In this document: positions 33,428-41,435 of the stretch, one piece after another
Position numbering within the stretch: the stretch's first letter is position 1
How the letters are laid out: the number at the start of each line of letters is the position of its first letter
Assembly: GCA_020636435.1 (NCBI GenBank)
Contig: JACJXX010000001.1
Location: 2,373,001 to 2,437,000, forward strand
Source: Lewinellaceae bacterium
GTDB lineage: Bacteria; Bacteroidota; Bacteroidia; Chitinophagales; Saprospiraceae
DNA length: 64,000 bases
Reading direction: 5' to 3'
Position numbers and translations under genes: made by a program
The notes under the pieces: model-generated
Told to the model about the DNA's origin: nothing
The model's input: the letters and a program-made list of their open reading frames with translations, nothing else
Database searches by the model: none

Positions 33428-34565
33428 CTCCCCCCCCCCACCCCACCGCCCCATACCCAAACCGCCTCCGCACCCGGTCCATCGCCTGCATCAGCCGGTA
33501 CTCCTCCTCGGAAGCGTCGAACAGGCTCAGTTGCGGGCTGCCCGGCGCCAACCCGCTGAACTGCACCCCCACCAGGCGCACCAGCTGGCGGCGCTCGTAA
33601 AGCCCTTCCAGCAATTCGTGCGCGCATTGAATCAGAGCCTGGTCGCTGGCGGTGTAGGGTATCTTGCGTTGTTTGGAGAAAGTATTAAAGTCCGTATAGC
33701 GCAGCTTGACGGCAATGCAGGAAGCAAGCTTCTGCGACTGCCGCAGCTCGAACGCCAGTTTCATCACCATGCCGGCAAGCTGATCGCGCAGGAACTGCCC
33801 ATCGATGGTATCTACCTGAAAAGTGCGTTCGGTGGAGATGGACTGTTTGTCGGTGTACGGAACCACCGGGCTGTCGTCGATGGCGTTGGCCTTCTTCCAG
33901 AGGCCAAGGCCGGGCTTGCCGAATTCGCGCTGCAGCAACAGAGGTGGAATCTGGCTGAGCGCCCGCACCGTCCGCACCCCCATGAAACTGAGCTTCTTGT
34001 AAGTGGCCTGCCCCACCGAAGGCAGCTTTCGAACCGGGAGGGGCGCCAGGAAGCCCTTCTCCGTGCCTGCCTCCACCAGCCGGGCGCCGTTGGGTTTGGC
34101 CTCCCCGGCGCCCACCTTGGAGACCAGCTTGTTGACGGACAACCCCAGGGACAGCGGCAGCCCCGTTTCCCGGATGATCTTCTCCCGAAACTCTTTCGAC
34201 CACAACCAGCAGCCGAAGTGGCGGTCCATGCCCGTCAGGTCCAGGTAAAACTCGTCGATGGAAGCCTTTTCAAAGAGGGGCGCCTCCTCCCGAATGATCT
34301 CGGCAATGATCTTCGACTGGCGGGAATAGGCTTCCATATCGCCCCGCAGCACGATGGCGTCCGGGCAAAGCCGCAGGGCCATTTTGATGGGCATGGCGGA
34401 ATGCACGCCGCAGGCGCGGGCCTCGTAGCTGCAGCAGGCCACCACCCCGCGGGCGCTCGTGCCGCCGATGATGAGGGGTTTGCCCTTCAGGGCGCTGTTG
34501 CGCTGTTGTTCGACGGAGACGAAGAAGGCGTCGAGGCCGAGGTGCAGGATCGCTCGTTCAAACAT
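33420..34565 (-). CDS. Y-family DNA polymerase (DinB/ImuB-like) with first catalytic Asp replaced
   Basis: 381 residues from the ATG at 34565 (MFERAILHLGLDAFF); the frame upstream is not conserved in type. Palm and finger motifs are clear: GGTSARGVVACCSYEAR, KASIDEFYLD (D104, E105), the LSLGLSVNKLVSKVGAG segment, HhH (KLPSVGQATYKKL), and a little-finger domain. A C-terminal PQLSLFD looks like a beta-clamp binding motif. Motif I normally reads H-x-D-x-D-A-F-F; here it is HLGLDAFF, with G10 for the first metal-binding Asp. Loss of that residue is expected to stop catalysis, as in ImuB proteins that only recruit DnaE2. A single GAC-to-GGC change would explain it. The end is glycine-rich (GWGGGGY) over a G-tract. 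Confidence 0.85.
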   Translation of the reverse strand: MFERAILHLGLDAFFVSVEQQRNSALKGKPLIIGGTSARGVVACCSYEARACGVHSAMPIKMALRLCPDAIVLRGDMEAYSRQSKIIAEIIREEAPLFEKASIDEFYLDLTGMDRHFGCWLWSKEFREKIIRETGLPLSLGLSVNKLVSKVGAGEAKPNGARLVEAGTEKGFLAPLPVRKLPSVGQATYKKLSFMGVRTVRALSQIPPLLLQREFGKPGLGLWKKANAIDDSPVVPYTDKQSISTERTFQVDTIDGQFLRDQLAGMVMKLAFELRQSQKLASCIAVKLRYTDFNTFSKQRKIPYTASDQALIQCAHELLEGLYERRQLVRLVGVQFSGLAPGSPQLSLFDASEEEYRLMQAMDRVRRRFGYGAVGWGGGGY

Positions 34566-34660
34566 AATGTTTTTTTTTGCTGAAAAGCCAGGGTACCGGC
34601 ATTCAACTTCCAACTCTGAATCACCGGCTGAAGGGGGGTAGTACGGCAAATGTAAAATCT

Positions 34661-34678
34661 TTTGTTTTTAAAAACAAA
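34661..34678. promoter_or_regulatory. 18-bp perfect palindrome in the divergent dinB-GNAT promoter region
   Basis: tttgtttttaaaaacaaa at 34661-34678 is a perfect palindrome, 96 bp upstream of the dinB-like start and 164 bp before the GNAT gene. A 14-bp direct repeat (caaatagttttatt) follows at 34675-34688 and again at 34805-34818. These may be operator sites for the HTH protein of the neighbouring pair or for an SOS-type repressor. Confidence 0.45.
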
Positions 34679-34841
34679 TAGTTTTATTTTTTATGAAATT
34701 TTGCTATCTTGTTGCTCTGCTCCTGCGTAAGGCCTATGAAACGTTCTGATCAAACCCAACTCCGAAAACGCTGCATAAACAGCTTGAATATTTATTGATT
34801 TCGTCAAATAGTTTTATTATTTTTACAAAACCTCGTTGGCT

Positions 34842-35306
34842 ATGAAGCTGATCAGTATGCGGTCTGGTGAAGAAACCGAAGCGGAAATCACCGAGATGGA
34901 GGAAGAGGACCATGAGAGAATAGCCCTGAGTGGCCGGTTTGCCTTTGACTGGAGAAAAGAAAAAGGGAACCTGGTTTACAAGATCCGGTTTATTGGGCGA
35001 GAGGAGATTCTCGGCCTGATCTCCCTGATCGATGTTCCAAAAGAATACCGGCTCCACATCAACCTGATAGAGTCTTCTATAGAGAACCAGGGAAAGAACA
35101 AACTGATCGGGCGCATTCCCGGGTGTTTGATTGCTTATACAGCGAGATTAGCTTTCTATAAAGGGTACGCCGGATTCGTATCACTAAGACCAAAAACAGA
35201 GTTAATCGATCATTATATCACAGCATACGGCTTTAGGCCACAAGGCATAGGCTTGGCTATAGACCAAAAGGCATCTCAAGCACTCATTCTTAAATATCTG
35301 TCATGA
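34842..35306 (+). CDS. GNAT-like protein, putative toxin of a GNAT/HTH pair
   Basis: 154 residues from the ATG at 34842. The second half has an acetyltransferase-like pattern: LGLISLIDVPKEYRLHINLI, a loop with N-x-G-K-N-K, GRIPGCLIAYTARLAFYKG as the acetyl-CoA-binding helix, and KTELIDHYITAYGF as the last strand. The usual R/Q-x-x-G-x-G/A motif is not well preserved. Its last four bases overlap the start of the next gene, which encodes an Xre-type DNA-binding protein. GNAT toxins of this kind block translation in known type II systems; a toxin role here is inference from fold and context. Codon use and AT content are higher than in the flanks, which fits acquired DNA. Confidence 0.55.
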   Translation: MKLISMRSGEETEAEITEMEEEDHERIALSGRFAFDWRKEKGNLVYKIRFIGREEILGLISLIDVPKEYRLHINLIESSIENQGKNKLIGRIPGCLIAYTARLAFYKGYAGFVSLRPKTELIDHYITAYGFRPQGIGLAIDQKASQALILKYLS

Positions 35307-35869
35307 TGAGTTATGAAGAAATATACAAGAAACTGAGAGAGCAATACACAGTTGAGGAAATAGCGGAATCTATGATGATTCCGGCTGAATTAACTGAAGA
35401 GGAAGAAAAAAAAGCTAACGAAGAGCTAAGAAAATATCGTTTCCAGCGTTTAAAGGAAATGACTGAGGAGGATTGGATTCATTCCGATACCTTCAGATTA
35501 CGGTTCCAGATGGAAGACTACCTCAAAGAGAAAGAATTCTCCCCGGAAAAGACCTTCGGCAAATACCTCGAAGAATACATCCACGCCATCCGAAAGTCAA
35601 AAAAGGCATTTTCCGAAGACATCGGCGTGCACTACACCCGCCTGAGCCGCATCCTCCACGGCAAGGAGGAGCCCAACCTGGCCCTGATGTACCGGCTGGA
35701 AAAACACTCCGGCGAGCTCATCCCCGCTATCCTTTGGTGGAAGCTGACGATCAAAAAGCAGGAACACCAGATCCGGAAGGATAAGGAAACGAGGATCGCC
35801 GAGGGGAAGAAGGTGAAAAATGCGCTGGAAAGCCGAAAGCCGGACGTACCGGATTCATCTGGTGCGTAA
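35303..35869 (+). CDS. Helix-turn-helix protein, putative antitoxin partner
   Basis: 188 residues, starting four bases inside the end of the GNAT gene (ATGA overlap), which implies coupled translation. The N-terminal 90 residues are acidic and helical (EEIAESMMIPAELTEEEEKK). Residues about 95-150 form an Xre-like HTH: YLEEYIHAIRKSKKAFSEDI followed by VHYTRLSRILHGKEEPNLAL. A basic helix closes the protein. In toxin-antitoxin operons such proteins neutralise the toxin and repress the operon; the palindromes upstream at 34661-34818 are possible sites. The order, toxin first, resembles HigBA-like arrangements. Confidence 0.6.
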   Translation: MMSYEEIYKKLREQYTVEEIAESMMIPAELTEEEEKKANEELRKYRFQRLKEMTEEDWIHSDTFRLRFQMEDYLKEKEFSPEKTFGKYLEEYIHAIRKSKKAFSEDIGVHYTRLSRILHGKEEPNLALMYRLEKHSGELIPAILWWKLTIKKQEHQIRKDKETRIAEGKKVKNALESRKPDVPDSSGA

Positions 35870-35925
35870 GCCATACCCCATTTCAGAGCAGATAAGCCTT
35901 ATTTTGCGCCAATAGGTATACCGCC

Positions 35926-37329
35926 CTAAAGTTGAGCCAGCCAAAGCACCACGAACACCTCCTCCCGCTCCTCTTTTTTTCGCTTAAACCTGCTCAGCGC
36001 CTGAAGCCCATATCGTTCTCCCAGTTCCTCCAGGGATACCCCTTTATCCACTACGGCGAACCAGTTCTCCCAGATGACGATATCGCCTGGCTTAAGGAAT
36101 TGCAAAGCCGCCGAATCCAGCTCCCGGCGCTGTTCAGGCTCGAAATAGTCCAGGCCGAGCGGAATGCTCAGGTAAGGGTGGCTGAAAAAGAAGGTAGTGC
36201 TGTCGGTTCGGATATTGGCTTCCTGAATAAAGGCCGCCACTTTCTGCGCCAGTTGCTGGTCGGCCTTTAGGGTAAAGGCGTTGCCCCAGTCGACTGCCGC
36301 TTTGTTTTTGGTGAAGGGAAAGATTAGAACGCCGGCCAATACAAGCACGAACACGGCCTGTTGCAGGGCCTTTCTGTTTTCCATCCAGGACAGCACGAAG
36401 TTCAATCCACCCAATGCAAGAATGGAGATAAGCGGCATCACCGCCACCAGCACCCGCTTCAGGCCCATGGAGTTGAAAATGCCGAAGTACCAGAAGAGGG
36501 TATGGGCCATGAAGTAGGCCAAAAAACTCCCGAGGATGAGCCACTGCTCCTCTGCCGTCGACTTCCGGCGAATGATCATACCCAGCATTCCCAGCGCCAG
36601 CAGGCCGTATAGCACCGGCCCGATGACGTAGAACAACTGGTCGGCAAAGTGCAGCAGTTGACCCGCCCCGTAGACGCTGTCCGGCGTGGCGTAAGGAATC
36701 TTGTTGAACACCCATAGCGGGCTGCCGTGCGCCCAGGCGCCGGCAAAGGCGTATGCCAGATGGCCCGCCATCAGGAGCGGCAAGAGTCTCCACCGCCCTT
36801 GTGCCAGCAGGTACAGCCCCCACACCCCCATGATGACCAGCCCTTCCGAACGCACAAAAGGCAGGAAGGACACCAACGCCATTGCCCAGGCGGTGTGGCC
36901 GATCAGGGCCAGATAAACACCCAGGATCAACACCAACCCGAAAAGATGCTCGGTCAGGCCGGAAAAGACGAGTTCGAAGCTGTAGGGCGCGCAGATGAAA
37001 AGCAGGCAAGCCCAGGCGGCATGGGCATAACCCAGCCGGCGGCAACACAAAGCTGCCAGCCCTGCCGATCCTGCAGCGGCCAGCAGGTTGAACAGCTTCA
37101 TGCCCGCAAAGCCGAACTGGGCAAAGGGCGCGCTGAGCAGAACGAAAAACGGCTTGCCCCAGTGGTCGAAGAACAGGCGCGGGTGTTCGAAAGCATAACG
37201 GGCGATCAGGTAGTGCTGCACGCTGTCGCCTGAATCGGCCGTACCGTCAAAACGGAGGATGATGAACAGGCCAACCGCCAGGAAGGCGGCCAAAAATATC
37301 CCGGTACCTTTTTCGAAAGAAACCTGCAT
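35926..37329 (-). CDS. Polytopic membrane protein, GT-C glycosyltransferase-like
   Basis: 467 residues from the ATG at 37329 (MQVSFEKGTGIFLA); an upstream Met at 37365 is possible. About 11 membrane segments. The first periplasmic loop carries DGTADSGDSVQHYLIARYAF, which matches the acidic loop of GT-C enzymes such as ArnT/GT39, where Asp residues bind the polyprenyl-phosphate sugar. The C-terminal 110 residues are soluble (YLSIPLGLDYFEPEQRRELD, GDIVIWENWFAV). Likely role: transfer of a sugar from a lipid carrier to an envelope acceptor. The acceptor is unknown. It is divergent from the DASS transporter gene, with 50 bp between the starts. Confidence 0.65.
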   Translation of the reverse strand: MQVSFEKGTGIFLAAFLAVGLFIILRFDGTADSGDSVQHYLIARYAFEHPRLFFDHWGKPFFVLLSAPFAQFGFAGMKLFNLLAAAGSAGLAALCCRRLGYAHAAWACLLFICAPYSFELVFSGLTEHLFGLVLILGVYLALIGHTAWAMALVSFLPFVRSEGLVIMGVWGLYLLAQGRWRLLPLLMAGHLAYAFAGAWAHGSPLWVFNKIPYATPDSVYGAGQLLHFADQLFYVIGPVLYGLLALGMLGMIIRRKSTAEEQWLILGSFLAYFMAHTLFWYFGIFNSMGLKRVLVAVMPLISILALGGLNFVLSWMENRKALQQAVFVLVLAGVLIFPFTKNKAAVDWGNAFTLKADQQLAQKVAAFIQEANIRTDSTTFFFSHPYLSIPLGLDYFEPEQRRELDSAALQFLKPGDIVIWENWFAVVDKGVSLEELGERYGLQALSRFKRKKEEREEVFVVLWLAQL

Positions 37330-37379
37330 AGGGATGCAAGATAAGCCATAACTTTCGGGCATCAAATACCGAACCGCAG

Positions 37380-38867
37380 ATGCCGCAGATCAAACAGCTG
37401 TCTGTCCGCCACTTCGGGCTGATACTTGGCCCGGCCCTATTTGTCCTGGCGCTACTTTTCTTCCGCCCGGAAGGCCTTTCTCCGCAAGGCAGGGCCGTCC
37501 TGGCTTCTACCCTGTGGGTTGCCGTTTGGTGGATCACCGAGGCCATCCCGATCCCGGTGACGGCATTGCTGCCCATCGTCCTCTTCCCCCTGGCAGGCGG
37601 GCTTAGCCTGAGCAGTACCACCGAGGCCTTCGGGCACCGCATGATCTTTCTCTACCTGGGCGGTTTCATCATTGCCATCGCCATCGAAAAGTGGAACCTG
37701 CACAAACGGATCGCCCTGAGCATCATCTACCGCATTGGCTCCAACATGAGCTACATCATCCTGGGCTTCATGATCGCTTCGGCCTTTCTTTCGATGTGGA
37801 TTTCCAATACCGCCACTGCCGTGATGATGCTGCCCATCGGCATGGCCATCATTTCACAGTTAAAAGAAGACCCCGCCACCTCACAGGAAACAACGGATTA
37901 CTTCAGCAAGGCGCTCATGCTATCCATTGCCTACAGCGCTTCGATCGGGGGCATCGCCACCCTCATCGGCACCCCGCCTAATCTGGTGCTGGCGGCAGTG
38001 GTGCAGGAACTCTACGGGGTGGAGATCACCTTTTCGCAGTGGATCGCCTTCGGGCTGCCTATCTCCACCGTATTGCTGGCTATCTGTTGGTGGTATCTGG
38101 TCCGGGTAGCATATCCGATGAAGGAGGTAGCTTATCCGGGAGGGAAAGCGGAGATCAGGAGCCAGCTTAAAGCCCTCGGCGCAGTCTCCTACGAAGAGAA
38201 AATGGTGCTGGCCGTATTCCTGTTAACGGCCCTGGCCTGGATCAGCCGTTCCTTTCTGCTGCAAAAGTTCATGCCTGCTCTTGATGACACCATCATCGCT
38301 GTGGCCGGCGCCATTGCCTTGTTTCTTATTCCTTCCAGGGCTTTGAAAGGGCAGCAACTGATCGACTGGGAATCGGCTGTTGCCCTTCCCTGGGGCATCA
38401 TCCTGCTATTTGGCGGCGGGCTGGCCCTGGCGGCGGGCTTTCAGGAAAGCGGCCTGGCCGCCTGGATCGGCGGCCAGATGACCAGCCTGCAGGGCATGGC
38501 CCTGATCCTGATCCTGCTCATCCTGGTGGCTACGGTCAACTTCCTGACAGAGATCACCTCCAACCTGGCCACCACTTCTATGATACTCCCTATACTGGCG
38601 CCCATGGCGCTGACGATCGGCGTACACCCCTATGCCCTCATGGTAGGCGCCACCGTGGCCGCCTCCTGCGCCTTTATGTTGCCGGTGGCCACGCCGCCCA
38701 ACGCCGTCGTCTTCGGCCCGGGCTACCTCCGCATTCCGGATATGGTGCGGGCGGGCATCTGGATGAACTTTATCTCCATTGTGCTCGTTAGCCTGGCAGC
38801 GTATTTCCTGCTGCCGGTGCTTTGGGGCGTGGACCTCGGGCAGTTCCCGGATGCATTCCGGAAGTGA
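37380..38867 (+). CDS. DASS/SLC13-family sodium-coupled anion symporter
   Basis: 495 residues with about 11-12 membrane segments. Both SNT-type ion-binding motifs are present: WISNTATAVMMLPI in the first half and EITSNLATTSMILPI in the second. Also seen are IGGIATLIGTPPNLV and MLPVATPPNAVVFG, which close the substrate hairpins. Family members import sulfate, phosphate or C4-dicarboxylates with sodium; the motifs do not decide between them. It starts 50 bp from the divergent GT-C-like gene. A HAD phosphatase follows 23 bp after the stop in the same direction, perhaps co-transcribed. Confidence 0.9.
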   Translation: MPQIKQLSVRHFGLILGPALFVLALLFFRPEGLSPQGRAVLASTLWVAVWWITEAIPIPVTALLPIVLFPLAGGLSLSSTTEAFGHRMIFLYLGGFIIAIAIEKWNLHKRIALSIIYRIGSNMSYIILGFMIASAFLSMWISNTATAVMMLPIGMAIISQLKEDPATSQETTDYFSKALMLSIAYSASIGGIATLIGTPPNLVLAAVVQELYGVEITFSQWIAFGLPISTVLLAICWWYLVRVAYPMKEVAYPGGKAEIRSQLKALGAVSYEEKMVLAVFLLTALAWISRSFLLQKFMPALDDTIIAVAGAIALFLIPSRALKGQQLIDWESAVALPWGIILLFGGGLALAAGFQESGLAAWIGGQMTSLQGMALILILLILVATVNFLTEITSNLATTSMILPILAPMALTIGVHPYALMVGATVAASCAFMLPVATPPNAVVFGPGYLRIPDMVRAGIWMNFISIVLVSLAAYFLLPVLWGVDLGQFPDAFRK

Positions 38868-38890
38868 GGAACTTTTTTTTAATCACTACT

Positions 38891-39538
38891 ATGGACAACA
38901 TCCAACTCATCATCTTCGACCTGGACGGCACCCTCATCGACTCCCGATTTGACCTGGCCGACGCCGTCAACTACGCTTTGGACAAAATGGGCAAACCGCT
39001 GCTCAGCTACGACGAGTTGCCTCCACTTCTGGGCAGTGGCCTGAGCCATCTTCTGCAAAAGGCGACAAAGGAAGAAAATCCATCTACCCTACAACAGGCG
39101 CGGCAGTTGTTCGACGAATACTACAGCCGCCATTACGCGGACAAAACCCGCTGCTATCCGGGAGTGAAAGAGACGCTGTCCGCCCTGCCCCATCTTCGAA
39201 AAGCGGTCTACAGCAACAAGGCGCAAGCTTTTACCGAGGCCATCATCCGGGAGCTGGGCCTGGGGCCCTTCTTCGGCCAGGTAATGGGCGCTCAACCGGA
39301 AAAGTATCCGCTCAAGCCCGATCCTGCCGGCATTCGGATCATTCTCGAAAGCATGGGCATAGCGCCGGAAAGAGCTATAATGGTCGGCGATTCTACCCAC
39401 GACATGGAAGCCGGCAAAGCCGCCGGCCTGCATACCTGCGCCGTCACTTATGGCTATCGCCCTGCCGGTGCCCTGAAAGAGGCGAAGCCGGATTGTATGA
39501 TCGGGGCCTTTGCGGAGTTGCTGGAATTGCTTATGTGA
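38891..39538 (+). CDS. HAD-superfamily hydrolase, phosphoglycolate phosphatase-like
   Basis: 215 residues from the ATG at 38891. All HAD motifs are present: IIFDLDGTLIDS (nucleophile Asp), VYSNKAQA (motif II), YPLKPDPAGI (motif III Lys), and VGDSTHDMEAGKAAG (motif IV). A helical cap of the Gph type (FDLADAVNYALDKMGKPLLS) lies between motifs I and II. Probable reaction: removal of phosphate from 2-phosphoglycolate or a similar small metabolite in the cytoplasm. The family is too broad to fix the substrate. It lies between the DASS transporter and a GlpX-like gene. Confidence 0.8.
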   Translation: MDNIQLIIFDLDGTLIDSRFDLADAVNYALDKMGKPLLSYDELPPLLGSGLSHLLQKATKEENPSTLQQARQLFDEYYSRHYADKTRCYPGVKETLSALPHLRKAVYSNKAQAFTEAIIRELGLGPFFGQVMGAQPEKYPLKPDPAGIRIILESMGIAPERAIMVGDSTHDMEAGKAAGLHTCAVTYGYRPAGALKEAKPDCMIGAFAELLELLM

Positions 39539-39618
39539 CCTTCCACACTGACTCCCATTATCCAGTACGGTAACTTGATGCCTATTCGCGAAAAGCTTCA
39601 TCACCAAAAGACACCGCT

Positions 39619-40653
39619 ATGACGCAGCAAGACAAACTGTTACCCAACCGCAACCTGGGGCTGGAACTGGTTCGCGCCACCGAAGCCGCTGCTATTTCGG
39701 CGGCCCGCTATATGGGCATGGGCAGCAGGGAAAGGGGCGACAAGGCGGCCGCTGAGGCCATGGACGCATTCCTGAAAACGGTCGACATGAACGGCATCAT
39801 CGTGATTGGAGAAGGAGAACAGGAAGAGGTTCCTTTCCTCTACGATGGCCAGCGCATCGGCAACGGCGAAGGGCCGGAGCTGGACGTAGCTGCAGGGCCG
39901 GTGGAAGGCGTGGCCCTACTGGCCGACGGCCGTCCCAACTCCATTTCCGCTATTGCGGTGGCCGAACGAGGCAGTATGTGGAACCCCGGCCATTCCGTCT
40001 ACATGAACAAGATCGTCGTGGGCCCGGATGCCCGGGACGCCATCGACATCCGGCTTTCCCCCACTCAAAACCTGCACCGCATCGCAGAGGCCATCGGCAA
40101 GAAAGTCAATGAACTAACTGTTTTTGTGCTCGATAAAAACCGCCATGCTTCGCTCATCGAGGAGATTCGGCAGGCAGGAGCCCGCATCTCTCTCCATACC
40201 GACGGCGATGTGATGGGCGCCCTGATGGCCGCTGTGCCTGGCACCTGCATCGACGTGCTCATGGGCATCGGCCATTCTACAAAAGGCGTCATGGCAGCCG
40301 CCGCCGTCAAAGCGCTGGGAGGGGGCATGCAAGGCATGCGGGCCCCACAGCGGGAGGATGAAAAGCGGCAGTTGAGGAAAGATGGCGCCAGGGTACAGGA
40401 AGTCCTGCATCTGGATAGCCTCGTCCGGTCCGGCAATATTTTCTTTGCTGCTACCGGCATCACGCAAAGCACCTTTCTGGAAGGTGTTAATTTTGGGAAA
40501 GAGGGAAGCCTTACCACCCATAGTATCGTCATTCGCTCCCTGACCGGCACGCTGCGGTTCATTAAGGGCATCCATCAGTTGGAAAGCAGGGATTCTTTCC
40601 GTAAGCAAAAGGATACAACTCCGGTGGAGGCAGCTTTTGAGGTAGTGAAGTAG
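39619..40653 (+). CDS. Class II fructose-1,6-bisphosphatase-like protein (GlpX fold, altered active site)
   Basis: 344 residues, close to full GlpX length. Shared segments: ELVRATEAAAISAARYMG, the Asp of GDKAAAEAM, VIGEGEQEEVPFLYDG, SELTVFV-like strand, DGDVMGAL, and FFAATGITQSTFLEGV. The lithium-sensitive phosphatase motif D-P-x-(D/E)-G-(S/T) reads GPVEGV: G93 for the metal-binding Asp and V98 for the catalytic Thr. The Glu of the usual GGAPEGV loop is K222 in GHSTKGV. With these three changes normal fructose-1,6-bisphosphate hydrolysis seems unlikely. It could be a regulatory or different-substrate paralogue. It is alone on the plus strand, with the next gene convergent. Confidence 0.8.
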   Translation: MTQQDKLLPNRNLGLELVRATEAAAISAARYMGMGSRERGDKAAAEAMDAFLKTVDMNGIIVIGEGEQEEVPFLYDGQRIGNGEGPELDVAAGPVEGVALLADGRPNSISAIAVAERGSMWNPGHSVYMNKIVVGPDARDAIDIRLSPTQNLHRIAEAIGKKVNELTVFVLDKNRHASLIEEIRQAGARISLHTDGDVMGALMAAVPGTCIDVLMGIGHSTKGVMAAAAVKALGGGMQGMRAPQREDEKRQLRKDGARVQEVLHLDSLVRSGNIFFAATGITQSTFLEGVNFGKEGSLTTHSIVIRSLTGTLRFIKGIHQLESRDSFRKQKDTTPVEAAFEVVK

Positions 40654-40667
40654 CTCTTTTTACACAT

Positions 40668-41426
40668 TTACACATTCATCCGTTTCCTCTCCATCAAATT
40701 GGCATACCGCAAAAACACCCCCCACGCCATGACCACGCTCACCACCAGGCCCACCTTGCCGTCCAGAAAGCCTAGCTGAAGCAAGTAGTGTTTGAAAAAG
40801 CGGAACAAAGGTTTGAAAAACAGGTGGAAGGCCGTCACCCGTTTCGTTTTATTGCTGTAATCCTGAGCGGACCAGCGGGCGTAGCGGCGCATCTTGGCCA
40901 GGAAGTGATCCATATTGTGGTAGGTATAATGCAGGAGTTTATTGTCCAGGTATCCTACCCTGAGGCCCTCGGTGATGACCTCTTCATGCACCTGCTTGTC
41001 ATTATATCGGCAGAGGTCGCGCCGGAAGAAGCGGACCACCGCATCGCCCTGCCAGCCGCTGTAGTGTACCTCTTTGCCCATGAAGAAATTGCGGCGGCCG
41101 ATCCAGAAGGCGTCGTAGGGAATGCTTTCCTGGTTGAGGTATTTCTGGATTTCCAGCTTCAGCTTTTCCGGCACCCGCTCATCGGCGTCCAATAGCAGTA
41201 TCCATTCGTGGCTGGCCTGCGGAATGGCCCAGTTTTTCTGGTTCGCCGGCCCGGTGTACTGCCGCTGCATGACCCGGCGGGTATATTGGCGGGCAATCTC
41301 CACGGTGCGGTCCTCACTGAAGGAATCCACCACGATAACCTCATCGGCCCAGGCGACAGACTCCAGCACGCCCTGGATGTTGTGCTCTTCGTTGAACGTA
41401 GTGATGATGACGCTGAGAGAATGCAT
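40668..41426 (-). CDS. Family 2 glycosyltransferase (LPS core WaaE/KdtX type)
   Basis: 252 residues. The GT-A fold begins at once: LSVIITTFNEEHNIQGVLES, VIVVDSFSEDRTVEIA, and the DxD motif in WILLLDADERVPE. The following GRRNFFMGKEVHYSGWQGD and VHEEV segments are typical of the WaaE/LgtF-like branch, which adds glucose to the LPS core. A C-terminal hydrophobic helix (LVVSVVMAWGVFLRY) may tether it to the inner membrane. Donor and acceptor are not determined by sequence. It lies 9 bp downstream of the cysQ-like gene on the same strand. Confidence 0.85.
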   Translation of the reverse strand: MHSLSVIITTFNEEHNIQGVLESVAWADEVIVVDSFSEDRTVEIARQYTRRVMQRQYTGPANQKNWAIPQASHEWILLLDADERVPEKLKLEIQKYLNQESIPYDAFWIGRRNFFMGKEVHYSGWQGDAVVRFFRRDLCRYNDKQVHEEVITEGLRVGYLDNKLLHYTYHNMDHFLAKMRRYARWSAQDYSNKTKRVTAFHLFFKPLFRFFKHYLLQLGFLDGKVGLVVSVVMAWGVFLRYANLMERKRMNV

Positions 41427-41435
41427 GGCGGCAAT

